Origin: Melieria omissa
Taxonomy: Eukaryota > Arthropoda > Insecta > Diptera > Ulidiidae
Assembly (NCBI GenBank): GCA_963971225.1
Contig: OZ020269.1
Coordinates: 41,995,264 to 42,059,263, forward strand
Reading direction: 5' to 3'
Length of the DNA stretch: 64,000 nucleotides
Each line of letters starts with the position of its first letter. Within the stretch, counting starts at the first letter, position 1. Positions 19,896 to 30,475 of this stretch are shown piece after piece. The notes beneath the pieces were generated by a model, which was given only the letters and a program-made list of their open reading frames with translations, was not told where the DNA came from and searched no databases. Made by a program: the position numbers and the translations under genes.

Positions 19896-20393
19896 TAGTG
19901 TCCGACCGAAACATCTTCTTTGGGCCGAAAACGAATTTAGGTTTTTTTTTTAATATTCAGCCGAAACCGAAACATTCTAGTTGAAATAAGAATCACCATA
20001 TCAAGCATTTTTTTTTTAACAAACGAATGTTACATTAAGTAAATAAACGACGAACAAAGAAACATAACATAAATAAATAAATACTTATTAATAAAAACAA
20101 TTTATTAATTTTTTGAAAACATAAACATGAAAAAATCACCCTTTCGTACTTTATTCGCTAATATTAAAAATTAAATGATATATAATAAATAATTATTATA
20201 TGCTAAAAAAAAGCTTATTTACATTGGTGGCATCTAAATTACTCCTCCGTTCACTGTACATATATCTGCTACACAATAAAATGTAAAAAAATATTCTAGA
20301 AAGTTTCGGTTTCGGCCGTTCGGCCATTTTTTGGCCGAAACTGAAACCGAAACCACTTATTTGGGCCGAAACCGAATATTCGATCGGACACTA
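19896..20393. mobile_element. hAT-type MITE with 8-bp target duplication
   Basis: The ends TAGTGTCCGACCGAA and the inverted TAGTGTCCGATCGAA are flanked by CAGTCAAG on both sides (19888-19895 and 20394-20401). An 8-bp TSD with a TAGTG-type start is the hAT pattern. The interior has GGCCGAAACCGAAAC motifs in both orientations near the ends and no transposase. Its TIR resembles that of the larger element at 38353-44363. Confidence 0.9.
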
Positions 20394-20401
20394 CAGTCAA
20401 G

Positions 20402-20711
20402 CAACTGTGATGGACTGTTAACTTTGAGGATGTTCCCTCAAAAGCGTAAACTTATAAACCACGTAAAGTGCGTAAATGTGCAAGCCTGTTGCGGGATCGT
20501 CTTATTTTTGCGCTCGTGTAAACCATTCGTTAGAAGTTTGACAGCTCGACCAGAGCTCTAAAGCAGGGGATGAGATGATGTTAGTGAGCGCAGTGAAATT
20601 TCTCTCCACTGTGTAAATTATACCTGAACAACGGCTGATTGAGAGAGCATACTGCGTACGTGTGCTGAACGTACTGCTCATAAGATTAAGCTTTGCCGAC
20701 CGCTGCTCATG
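20402..20711. other. No gene recognised
   Basis: About 310 bp of mixed-composition sequence between the hAT MITE and the PIF-like element. No repeat partner was found in the window. Confidence 0.4.
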
Positions 20712-20899
20712 GAGCCTATTTACACGAAGGCTTTTCCCCTTACGTTTTTTTTAATTCTCTTTTGAAGTGGCTGCGCAAATCTTCATGCATTTATATGAAG
20801 ACGTTTTACTTGCAACCCGGCTTTTGACTTTTTTTGACGCTTAAGCGGCCTCTTTTTCAGTCACAATTTGGTCTAGTTTTTAATGTTCTCTTTATTTAA

Positions 20900-20982
20900 C
20901 CCTTTCCGACATGAAAATAAACCCGTTCTGTATGAATTGTATGGGCTGTAGTCCAATATATTGGACATTGTGACTAAAAGGG
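20900..20982. mobile_element. 83-bp TTAA-flanked micro-insertion
   Basis: It starts CCCTTTCCGACA and ends AAAGGG, with TTAA on both sides (20896-20899 and 20983-20986). The sister copy at 43302-43792 lacks it and has a single TTAA there (in CATTATTAAAAG), so this is an insertion and not a deletion. TTAA plus CCC ends is the piggyBac pattern. It has no coding capacity. Confidence 0.8.
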
Positions 20983-20992
20983 TTAAAGAAAA

Positions 20993-21127
20993 ATGGATTT
21001 AAACAAAGAAGAAATTATTGAAATTATTTTAGAAGTCACTGAAGTGGCTATTAACTGCTCAAATTTAACTAATAGGGAAGATGTCAATATAATTCTTAGC
21101 AAAACGTCTGGCCGGTTTAAAATTTGA
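20993..21127 (+). CDS. 44-aa ORF of the PIF-like element, copy 1
   Basis: Encodes an acidic start, MDLNKEEIIE, then VAINCSNLTNREDVNI, ending SGRFKI. The frame is open in both copies of the element and differs from copy 2 at several codons without a stop. It lies in the middle of the element, 281 bp after its left end. No domain is recognised. It may be the first exon or truncated start of the element's transposase or accessory protein, or a protein in its own right. Confidence 0.45.
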   Translation: MDLNKEEIIEIILEVTEVAINCSNLTNREDVNIILSKTSGRFKI

Positions 21128-21605
21128 AGAAAAGTGCGAAAAGAGCAAAGCAAAATGTAAAAAAACGCCTCGAATTCGCTGACCGTGCGTGTTTGCCTAC
21201 CCCGCTGACTTCTCTTCACTTTTCGCCTACAAAATCGTCACGCATGACTTTTAACACAGGGGGAAAAGCCTTCGTGTAATTAGGCTCATGAACTGAAGGA
21301 AAAAACATAGAACATCTGGTGACTTTAGCGTATGAAATAATTTATTTCTCCCTTCTGTTAGTACTCGTCACAGTGAAAATGACTTAGACCTGTAAAACAA
21401 GTTAAGTAGTTTGCAATGCTATATTAACAGCAGTTTAATTCAATTAAAGAAGCTAATTTTTCTAGCTCTTTAAGATGCAAACAATTAATCTATGTATAAA
21501 TTTAAACCTGTGCATTATCAGACGATCGGAAATTAAATTTTGGTATATGAGGAAACGGTTTGAAAAAATTCAAAATATTTCATTTGTTTTCCCGATTCCT
21601 GCAGT

Positions 21606-21900
21606 CTTCTTCTTCTTGACTGGCACGACAGCCCGATTACGAGACTAAGGCCTAGCTACCCGTACAAACTCGCACGTACAACACTGATGGAAGGGACCTA
21701 CAGTTTTATGCCGATTCCGAACGGCGAGTTGGGAGCTTTTTCATAGGCAATTTTACTCAGAGGTTTTCCATTTCCTGCTGAGAGAACAGCCACCGAAAGA
21801 AAAAAAAATTTTTTTTCGGTGTTAACGTAACGGAGTCTTCAACCTTCGAGGGTCGCATTTGACTCGCGGCCCAACGCACTAGCCAGCTGAGCTACGGCGG
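21606..21900 (-). mobile_element. tRNA-derived SINE, minus strand
   Basis: Minus-strand copy: the head GCCGCCGTAGCTCAGCTGG at the high-coordinate end carries the A box TAGCTCAGCTGG. The body matches the other copies, with a (CTT)n-type tail at the low end. CTGCAGT flanks both sides (21599-21605 and 21901-21907). It is more diverged than the copies at 50914 and 56707. Confidence 0.9.
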
Positions 21901-21920
21901 CTGCAGTGCGATTGTCAAAA

Positions 21921-22319
21921 TGAGTTTGTTCAGTGTGGGTTATCTGGCGGAAATTTCTCCTTTTGGAAGAGGAAAGATTTTGGTATACATCGTTTACCAA
22001 ATACCCACCGACTGACAACTGGCACTTCCGCTGCCATTTTGAAAAAGTAAATCCTCTGAATAGAAATTCTGTTACAACGAACCCATTACCGAATTACGAT
22101 TTATCGCAAAACTTTCCCTCCAAGCGCGAACGCGTGCACCGTGTTCAATTTGTCAATTTACAGTTAGCTTCTTTAGGGTTCAAGTTGCGAACAGCAGACT
22201 CGTGGTCAAACAAAATGACCTTTGAATCACGATTGCGCTTTTTAGGTCAATACCCAATCTCGCGCGCTTTTCAAAAAGTGCCGTGCGTAAAATTTGTCTA
22301 CTATAAATGTGTTTTTTAA
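21921..22319 (+). other. Unrecognised open frames next to the SINE
   Basis: Two frames run from here. One starts at ATG 21921 (MSLFSVGYLAEISPFGRGK, 31 codons). The other runs 21933-22319 (129 codons with stop), with the segment TDNWHFRCHFEKVNPLNRN and the end KVPCVKFVYYKCVF. They may be one coding sequence with a frameshift near 22010. I do not recognise a family. Length and composition are better than random for this AT-rich region, so a pseudogene or TE relic is possible. Confidence 0.3.
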
Positions 22320-22402
22320 TTATAGTTTACTTCTAAATTGTTTTAAATATTTGTTGGACTTAAACATTTGTCAATAAATTATATTATATAAATATTATAA
22401 CT

Positions 22403-22600
22403 TTAAAATGAATAAATAACGTAAAAATAAAATATAAACATTCTACCGCCTTCGTGCATATATCCTTTTGGTGCAATTTTCGATTTAGTTTCGATATAAA
22501 TGCGGCTCCATGCCAATTGAATATTTGCCTTGAGCTCTTCAACTGTGCTGGGAAATTGCCGTAGGTGAGTGACATCGCGTAACATCCCAAAAAATCGCAT
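22403..22600 (-). other. Unrecognised 65-codon minus-strand frame
   Basis: MRFFGMLRDVTHLRQFPSTV is followed by EELKANIQLAWSRI and HEGGRMF. The layout is loosely like the extreme C-terminus of IS630/mariner-type transposases, in which a VEELK helix is followed by a C-terminal GGR stretch. The match is weak and no catalytic part is next to it. Confidence 0.25.
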
Positions 22601-23158
22601 GATTTCGGCGCCTCAATCCAAGGCTTTAAAAATTCAAAGCTTTTTTATAGATTGATTAATCAAATTTATTAAATTTGATTTGCTTAAATGTTTGTGCATA
22701 TAAATCTATTTATTCGCATTGAGTTTAAAATTTGTTTGTAAAGACTGGAAAAAGGGAATACTTAATACATATCGAAAATATTCATTAAAGTTTACATCTC
22801 CAAATGGAGTGAAAGAGCCTCAGACCAAGACGAATTCATACAGGTGACCTCGTTGAACCAGCTTATTTTGTTTTTTAATGTTGGAGAAGATCTAGATTGT
22901 CAAAATGGTTGTTTTTGGTTGGTTGGATGCCGATGGCTTGATATTAATTTGCTGATTTTGACAATCAAGTTGCACAAACCCAACAAAAAAATACATGGCA
23001 ATTTTGTTTTCGTTGCAAAAATCATAACTTCAGAACTAATAAATATTTTTAAAAAAATTTAAACTGCATCTGAAAGTGCAATATCTAAGCTTTAAAATGG
23101 GCATAAAAACAGGGGGCTTTAAAATTCGTTGTCAAAGTTACGATTTACTAAAACTTCA
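22601..23158. other. No gene recognised
   Basis: AT-rich flank up to the TACT target duplication of the next LTR element. A weak local inverted repeat (TCAAATTTATTAAATTTGA, 22659-22677) is the only structure seen. Confidence 0.45.
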
Positions 23159-23162
23159 TACT

Positions 23163-23450
23163 TGTAGTAAGCTTATTTTTTGTAACTTTCAGCTTACTTG
23201 CTTTATTTAATAGAAGTGTGTAATACAAAGGATTGGACAAAACAATATATGAGGTAACTGGTGTCGTGCCGACTCCGCTCGGCACGTCCGTCTCGTTCGC
23301 TGTCACTTATTCGCCTCCCCGTGTCTTTCGCGCGGTTTTCACTTGCTACTTTGGCTTTTGGCGGCGAGTAGTGCCATCGCTCGAGTGTTGCCAATGCACA
23401 CTGAACAGTGCCACTGCTCGGGTGATGCCACCGTACCATTAAATACTACA
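23163..23450 (-). repeat. 3' LTR (minus-strand element)
   Basis: 288 bp. It is about 20 bp shorter than the other LTR because it lacks the CAACGTCAGCCATCATGCCG segment before GCGAGTAGTGCCA. Otherwise it has only a few substitutions, which implies a moderately young insertion. Confidence 0.9.
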
Positions 23451-23529
23451 GTCGGCCGTTCTGACACTTTGATCGGCCCGATCAATCGATATACATAAGT
23501 GAGCTTACATACTACTACATACAATACAA

Positions 23530-25186
23530 TCAAGAGGAACTTAATTTACAATGGTTGAACAGCTGGTCATTAAAACTAGGGTGCTGAAGGCTGAAGATGT
23601 AAATTAGTTTCAAGGAGGTGTTGCGGAAGCGACTCAATTTCTTCGTTACTTGGAGGCTCAACCCACTTGCGAATATGGTTGGCTTCAAGGCGTTGTACGA
23701 GTAGTACGACACTGGATGCAATTTCCCATCATCGCCTTTCTGAAGCAAAACGGCACCGAAGCCTTTTGCGCTTGCATCGCCATGCAGCTCCTTAGAGTTT
23801 TTTGGCACTGGGTAATTTTGTATAGCGTGTATATGGTCCCCACTGGGAGTAATACCAGACGCTGAGACATTGTATCCCAGATATTCAATCTGTTCGTAAG
23901 CAAACTTGCACTTTGACAATCGCAACTCTAGTCCATTACGAGCAAGACAGCGCAGGACGTCGATTATCAACTCCATATGCTCGGCAATATCCCTTGAGGC
24001 GATCACAATATCGTCAAAATAGACTACAATAAGTCCGGTATCGGTAAAAGGCTTAAGGATTCGCGATATGAACTGCTGAAACACTGAGGGTGCATTTCTC
24101 AGCCCAAATGGCATTCGGATGTACTCGTATTGTCAATTTATTGAGCGCTCTATAATCAACACACATGCGCGTTTCACCATTTTTCTTCTTAACTAACACA
24201 ATAGGTGAAGCATAGGATGAATCGCTGACTCTGATTACTTCGCGTCGCAGAAGGTCACTTATGATCGCACTCACTTCATCCTTCTCGCGGTAAGAGAGTC
24301 GCCGAGGCGAGCAAAAGAACGGCGTATCGGTGGTGAGGCGTATCGTCATATCATAATTCGGGACAGTCACCGAACTTTGATCAAACTTCAAATATTCGGA
24401 GGTAATCCCGTGGCGTAAGCAGTCACGGAACGGTGCAGCAAGCTGCGGATCAATGTCAATTTCGTCGGAAGATACAAGAACCCAAGGATTCTGAGAATTT
24501 TGGAACTCATCAAGCGCCTCAATGGCACCAGGCCGCGACAATGTTCGACGCGGAGTGGCAAAGAAATTTGAAACAATTCCCTTCCGATTAATGAGAATTC
24601 GCCTGGATGAGCCCCCACTTTCACTTACACTATTCAATTGAGCCACTTCGGAAGTCAGAGGTGAATTACAACCAATTACACCTGTGCATTTGGAATCACT
24701 CGACTTAAACACAACACTCACCATCTGAAGTGCGCTCATGGTCTGAGCTGTCCCCTCGTCATCACCGTCGTCATCTTCTCGGGCGATAGGTCGGGCACTG
24801 TGGACGCCCACGAACGCGGCTCGTTGTTTCTTCGGGGCTGACGGGCAGTCAGCTTGTTGGTGGCCAAGGTTGCCACATCGGAAGCACGAACCAGGAACGC
24901 GACGCTCTTTTGGACTCTCAGAGGAAAAATGCCCATAGCCGGAACAATTAAAGCAGCGTGGTCCACTAGCTGCGGCGGAAGTCGGAAGTTTGGTGTGGGT
25001 GGCGCTCGTCGGAGGTGTGACAGCTGGAATCGGAAGGCGCACTTCGGAGCGGCGCAATTTCAGCTTGTCGTAGCGAACCATCAGCTCCTTCAGCTGCTGG
25101 ATGTCGGTTGCGCCATACAAGATCGAAATATCGGAGGTACGATCTTGTAGGCCGGCAATTATCGCTTCAATGACTTCGTTGGACAC
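23530..25186 (-). pseudogene. gag-pol relic: zinc knuckles, RT pieces, RNase H start
   Basis: The minus-strand frame from 25186 to 24053 gives two zinc knuckles: CFNCSGYGHFSSES (last Cys lost) and CFRCGNLGHQQADC (complete). The RT entry follows: EVIRVSDSSYASPIVLVKKK, then MCVDYRALNKLTI. A deletion removes the RT segment up to MPFGLRNAPSVFQQF, which continues in another frame (24114-23530). That frame has the catalytic YFDD (VVYFDDIVIAS) and LELRLSKCKF, then a second deletion that joins VPKNSKEL directly to the RNase H start GDASAKGFGAVLLQ. The protease motif is not evident. The product cannot be functional. Confidence 0.85.
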
Positions 25187-25462
25187 TGCACTAACTCGCG
25201 CTGTTGTAAAATGGCGGCGGGTGCTCCACTGGACACTTCACTAACTCACGTTGTTGTGAAATCGAGGCGGGTGCTCCGCTGGACGATGCACTAACCCGCG
25301 TTGTTATGAAATTGCGGCGGGTGCTCCGCTGGACACTGCACTAACTCGCGCTGTTGTAAAATGGCGGCGGGTGCTCCGCTGGACACTGCACTAACTCGCG
25401 CTGTTGTAAAATGGCGGCGGGTGCTCCGCTGGACACTTCACTAACTCACGTTGTTGTGAAAT
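25181..25462. repeat. 50-bp tandem repeat in the Gypsy element leader
   Basis: Units start at 25181, 25231, 25281, 25331, 25381 and 25431, each beginning GGAC(A/G).T(G/T)CACTAAC(T/C)C(A/G)CG and ending GGCGGGTGCTCC(A/G)CT. Five full units and a partial sixth, with unit-to-unit differences that alternate between two variants. It overlaps the start of the gag-pol relic. Confidence 0.92.
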
Positions 25463-25506
25463 CGTTGGCCGACACTCAGAGTAGGTCTTTTATCCCACTT
25501 CTGAAC

Positions 25507-25814
25507 TGTAGTAAGCTTATTTTTTGTAACTTTCAGCTTACTTGCTTTATTTAATAGAAGTGTGTAATACAAAGGATTGGACAAAACAATATATGAGGTA
25601 ACTGGTGTCGTGCCGACTCCGCTCGGCACGTCCGTCTCGTTCGCTGTCACTTATTCGTCTCCCTGTGTCTTTCGCGTGGTTTTCACTTGCTACTTTGGCT
25701 TTTGGCGGCAACGTCAGCCATCATGCCGCGAGTAGTGCCAACGCTCGAGTGTTGCCAATGCACACTGAACAGTGCCACTGCTCGGGTGATGCCGCCGTAC
25801 CATTAAATACTACA
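25507..25814 (-). repeat. 5' LTR and adjacent primer-binding site (minus-strand element)
   Basis: 308-bp LTR. Just inside it (25490-25506, minus strand) the sequence TTCAGAAGTGGGAT is complementary to the same tRNA-Leu 3' end as in the first Gypsy element, one base off the usual register. Confidence 0.85.
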
Positions 25815-25818
25815 TACT

Positions 25819-27790
25819 ACAATGAAAATCCTTTTTTGTTTGCATTAAAAAATTAATGTTTTTATATATTTTTTCTAATAAATTAATATAATTTTTTGAT
25901 TCATAAGTAATTTTTTACAAAAAAATTTTTTTTTTTTAAAGTTAGATTTTTCAAAATCGCTATTTACACTGGAAGAAATGTCTAATAATGAAATCATTTC
26001 TAAGCTATAAGTATCTGTAAGTTCTTTTTATGATATTACAGAAATGAAATAACTGGATCAGAAGAGACTGTTCACATCTTGAAAAGGTCTTCATTTTGTC
26101 TAGCTCGTGATATTTTGCAAGTGTTCATACATTTATACCTTGTGTCATCCTTATTTTTGGATTCTTGAGCTTCTTCAGACAATTCCCCTATTGGTAAGCA
26201 CTGGTATTCTATTAAATCCTTTCCACGTGCTAAAATTGTATGTACCATAGGAGTAAGTTTCTTCTCTGATTAACTCAATCGAGGCTGCACTCGAAACTGC
26301 TAAGTTTCAGAAAAGAAATAGACTGCGCTTGAACCGGATTTAAGTTAAATGGGCGGTTACACGCCCCCTTGTTTAATACCCGCACCATTCCCTCTGTCGA
26401 AAGATATGATTAAATGGTAGGTTCGTACTTAGTTCCATTGCTGTGCGACTCATAATTCAGCAAAATATTTGGGTCACAAAAAATGTGCCACGCCCCTTAC
26501 CCAAGACCCATCAAATCTTACCAGTAGAATGACTCATCTATGGGACGACACAATACAAAATTTCAATGCTGTGCACCTTACAATTTCGAAGGTATTCCAT
26601 TATTAAGATTTGGTTTGTATGGGTGGTGCCACGCCCCTTCGTCCAATACTCGCCACTTTCTCTCTGTCGAAGGACACGACTAAGTAGTAAGTTCGTAGTG
26701 AATTTAATTGGTTCCAACGTTATCGACTAAACATTTTCAGAATCCACGGTCAAAAATGACATGGATATTCCGACCTTTCCAATCGATTTTTCGGAATTTT
26801 CTTTTCGCTCAAACCTGAACGGACTCAAGACAAATCCAACAAAGAAAACTTCATTGCAATCGGCTGGTCCGTTTGAGCGTGATTAGATATGTAGATATAA
26901 TGGGTTTTTGACCGTACTAAATGTGCGCGATTTTACGTATACTTGCGTGTTTTTTGACCCGAGGTTGTTTCACTTTTATTGCTTTAAAAATTAAAGCGGC
27001 AAAAAGCGGCAGATGAGTTTTGGAAGTTAGGTAAATAATTAAATAATAAATTTCAATTATTATTTTTGGTACATTTTTTTATTCTTGATCAATGTTGAAA
27101 AAAGATCGAAATAGAGACTTTTCGATCAATCGGTAGATCGAACTTTCAAGACAAAACAAAAATTTTTTATTTTTATTATATTACCAATTACCGTACCTTT
27201 TAGAAAAAACCAACAAGTTACCGATTGGTCGCTTCATTTACATTCAAATCAATCTTAAAGATGACAAAAAAACCAAAAAATACAAATTTTTCTCGATGTG
27301 GAAAAATTTTCAACTTTTATCGGCTCTACCTCCAAAACTACTAATCCGAATTTAATAAAAGTTCTGTTTTCGTAATCCCTGGAATCTCAATCCAATTGAC
27401 CCCGAGCCACGCCTTTTATGGGCGTTTCCCAGACAAAATTTTTTAGTTTCATCATTCGTCATTTAACTCTATCTCTGGAACTATGAGAGATAGAGAAATA
27501 AAATTGTGTAGAAGGTATTACCAAATGATAATTGCTATTTGGGGAAAAAATTTTGAAAATCGGATAACTCTCACGCCTACTTTATATATACGCTAAATTA
27601 CAAAATCACTGAATTTTGATACTCCTCCTTGTATGTAGCTAAAAATGTCGGGTAATATTGATGAAAAACCCACGCATTCCAATCATAATTATGAAAACAG
27701 CTTTAATTTGTAAAATGAGTTATTCAGAGTCAGAAAAACTGTCTGAATTTACATTTATTTCATTTTCATTGATTATAGGAATTACAATTA
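25819..27790. other. No gene; degenerate CACGCCCC repeat region
   Basis: Mostly AT-rich non-coding DNA. Between 26340 and 26720 a unit of about 130-140 bp recurs with heavy divergence. CACGCCCC starts at 26360, 26489 and 26630, with a following CTCTGTCGAA.GA.A.GA.TAA..AGTA.GTTCGTA in the first and third units. A weaker match is at about 27407. This looks like an old repeat family. Confidence 0.55.
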
Positions 27791-27794
27791 GTTT

Positions 27795-29130
27795 TTGAGC
27801 TTCTAAAGTCAGTTCTTTACGCTTTTTTTTTTTAATTTTTCACAATGTAGTAATATATGGATCTGATGATATTAAAAGACGATTCATTACGCCCGTGTTG
27901 TTCTCTTCCCTTGATGTCTTCCGGGTGTATAACTCTCGATATCGCCTAACGTCCTTGTTACGCGCTTCCTGTGCCTCTTCGTACAGTACAGTATGAAATA
28001 TGTGCCGCGTACTCTTTGAAAGCGTTCACATTGATCGGAAGACCAGAGTTTAAACTTTCGAGTAGAGTGCGAAACCGGTTTATTAGCTCTAAATCGATGC
28101 CAGTTACGGCGGCTGATACTTCGGAATTGTGGAAAAAACGCCTCGCTGTGTTTCCGTCATTGCTATTTTCACAATTATGTTTCGGTACATCTATTAATAA
28201 TCCTGTTTCATCTTAAATTTTATTTTTGGATGTGCAAAACATTTTCTTTGTACTCACCACTTGCTTGCTATTTTCGTATCTCTAAGCAATATGAAATGTG
28301 AGTGCAGCACGCACTCCATACGCATGCAAAGATGAAAGTCCCAAAGATAACATTTTGAGATCGGTTTTCTTTTGCGAAAAGGCATCCGGATTGTTCATAG
28401 AAGTTGGTGTTGCTCCACATATATAGCAAGTTTGAAATGAGTTATAAGCGGAAAGTGCATTGCACACTTTGCCGTCCACCATGCATAAAATAAGTATCGG
28501 TTTAATGGTTATATTAAGCCGACTTGTGGTTATTGTTGTTGGAACGAGAGTAGAAATTTGATTTTCTATGTTTTCAACTTCTCTGACAATCGTTTCTGGA
28601 GTTTCCTTCGTAAACAAAAATTGTATGGGACGACAGAACCTAGTTGAGGGGTTTTGCCAAAACACAAAGCTATTAGTATTTTTGGTACCATAGATTTTAA
28701 TGGGTACCATCGAAATGCAAAACAGGACATTCTTGATATTAGTACCTCTATTGGGGAAAGCATAAGTAAGTTCATTTGCAGGAACAGCTGACTTCCTTTT
28801 TCCTTCAGAATGCAATTTCAATTTCAATGCCAAAAATAATGCTTCTTCTTCAGTGGATTTCGCAACTTTGTTAGCTTTTTTCATTTTTGTTCTTTCACAA
28901 CAATCTTCAAAACGTTTAGTAGGCCTACCATTAGATGGTGGCAACATTTTTTTGTAGACAAATTGTGTCCAGTCAATTTCAACTTCTAGCCAATTTTGAT
29001 TAGCTACGATAAATCGAGACTTTATTCTTCGTGATTTAGCCTATTCAATTTTCATTTGCTGATTAAAGCCTTTCAAGAAAACCTTTAATTTTTCGAAATC
29101 AATTTGGCTGCGTGACCCCAAGGCTATATT
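27795..29130 (-). pseudogene. Transib (RAG1-like) transposase relic
   Basis: On the minus strand: WLEVEIDWTQFVYKKMLPPS, FEDCCERTKMKKANKVA, then ILILCMVDGKVCNALSAYNS followed by CYICGATPTSMNN. After a deletion come GLSSLHAYGV, then SNDGNTARRFFHNSE, ITGID-like AVTGIDLELINRFRTLLESL, and after another deletion EEAQEARNKDVRRYRELYTR, ending MNRLLISSDPYIT. These are landmarks of Transib transposases, the relatives of vertebrate RAG1: the VDGK.CNA catalytic region, the CxxC zinc site, and the NDGNTARRFF C-terminal block. The main frame 28947-28282 is open for 222 codons. Frameshifts and deletions elsewhere make it dead. TIRs (CACA-type) were not located. Confidence 0.75.
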
Positions 29131-29432
29131 GCCCATAAAAATGAAAATATTTGTATGGGTGCAGCGCCTAGGAGCAGTCGAGTTTTACAGAATCTATTAG
29201 CATACAGATCAGGTGTAAGCCTGGGTATAGTCTGGTTTTCATACTCCTTCATATAAGAACGATTTCGTCTACGAAAAATCTGAAATTTTTCATTGTATTT
29301 ACAAACAAAATCAACGTCTTTGTAACTAAAAATCCAGCTCGTCGTTTCTTAAATTGTCAAAATTTTGATTACTAACAAATTTTCACAGTCTGGCGTTTTG
29401 TTGTAAAAAAATTACAGAAAAATATTGCTTCT

Positions 29433-30255
29433 GGGTCAAATTTTCTCAAGTGGGCCACTTTAAAATCGATGGTCTCAGTTTTCGTTGATCAATACGGTTT
29501 TCGATCGGCTTGGAGGTAAAAATAACACCCCTAAAATAATTTTGAAAAAAAATGTTTTTTTCATTAGTTATTTACCGTTAAAGTTTTTGGTCATGTTTTT
29601 TTGAAAAATTCATAACTCACGAACGGTTTATCGGAACTCAACGTTTTCTACATCAAAATTTTTGTCAATTAATATACTTTGCCATGAAAAAATCTTTCTT
29701 CACAAAAAAATTATTATTTAGCTGAAAAATCCTATTTGTTGTAAATAATTGAAAATTAATGAAACTTCTCCGCCTGCGAGATAATTCTAACATATTTCAT
29801 TCAATTCTACAATCCCTTACAAAAATTTTGGTGAAAAAAAAGTCATTATTTTGCATTCGGTCAAAAGTTATACATGTTTTTGTGACCGCGTTCCTACCTC
29901 TAGCGCTGGAAAAGCACATATTAACGCGCGCGCGCTTAGTCATCGTGTGACCGAATCGTCATCGTGTGACACGATGACTAAGCGCGCGCGCGTTAATATG
30001 TGCTTTTCCAGCGCTAGAGGTAGGAGCGCGGTTGATGTAGAAAACGTTGAGTTCCGATAAACCGTTCGTGAGTTATGAATTTTTCAAAAAAACATGACCA
30101 AAAACTTTAACGGTAAATAACTAATGGAAAAAACATTTTTTTTCAAAATTATTTTAGGGGTATTATTTTTACCTCCAAGCCGATCGAAAACCGTATTGAT
30201 CAACGAAAACTGAGACCATCGATTTTAAAGTGGCCCACTTGAGAAAATTTGACCC
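29433..30255. repeat. Large nested palindrome
   Basis: Outer arms 29433-29662 and 30034-30255 are inverted copies with few mismatches, for example GGGTCAAATTTTCTCAAGTG against its complement. Inner arms 29886-29946 and 29971-30031 are also inverted, including AGCGCTGGAAAAGCACATAT and a CGCGCGCGC run. The left side has about 220 bp (29663-29885) that the right side lacks, so the palindrome is asymmetric. No coding function. It is probably a foldback TE; no TSD was found. Confidence 0.9.
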
Positions 30256-30475
30256 TTCTGCAAAAAGTTATTAAGCTTTCAAAATGCACTACTAAAACTC
30301 GCATGCGCACGTATTTTTTCAACTCTTTTTTTTGTAACGTTTGAAGCACTGTAAACGTCATAACCCCTCGCATATTGACACATGTTTTTAGATTTACTTC
30401 ATAATTGGACATTTGGCGACAAGGTTGCTAAAAAATTGCACAGAATTACACTAATATTATTGCAAAATTGCAACC

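Larger units (their letters stand above)
20712..21287 (+). mobile_element. PIF/Harbinger-like element, copy 1, with short ORF
   Basis: TIRs start GAGCCTATTTACACGAAGG, with the right end inverted (one mismatch and small changes). The TSD is ATG (20709-20711 and 21288-21290). The same family at 43302 has a TAA TSD proven by an empty site. The TIRs extend about 35 bp to the CCCC(C)TGCG block. The only coding content is a 44-aa frame. It is interrupted by an 83-bp TTAA insertion at 20900-20982. The superfamily is inferred from the 3-bp TSD. Confidence 0.8.
23163..25814 (-). mobile_element. Second Gypsy-type LTR retrotransposon, defective
   Basis: LTRs 23163-23450 and 25507-25814 both start TGTAGTA and end TACTACA, and the element is flanked by TACT (23159-23162 and 25815-25818). 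Coding is on the minus strand. The internal region keeps two zinc knuckles, the RT N-terminus, an RT palm piece and an RNase H start, with deletions between them; integrase is absent. The leader holds a 50-bp tandem repeat. It is unrelated in LTR sequence to the element at 9813. Confidence 0.92.

Noticed and set aside
25181..25462. CRISPR-like regular repeat
   Set aside because: Units are contiguous 50-bp tandem repeats without unique spacers, in a eukaryotic LTR element.
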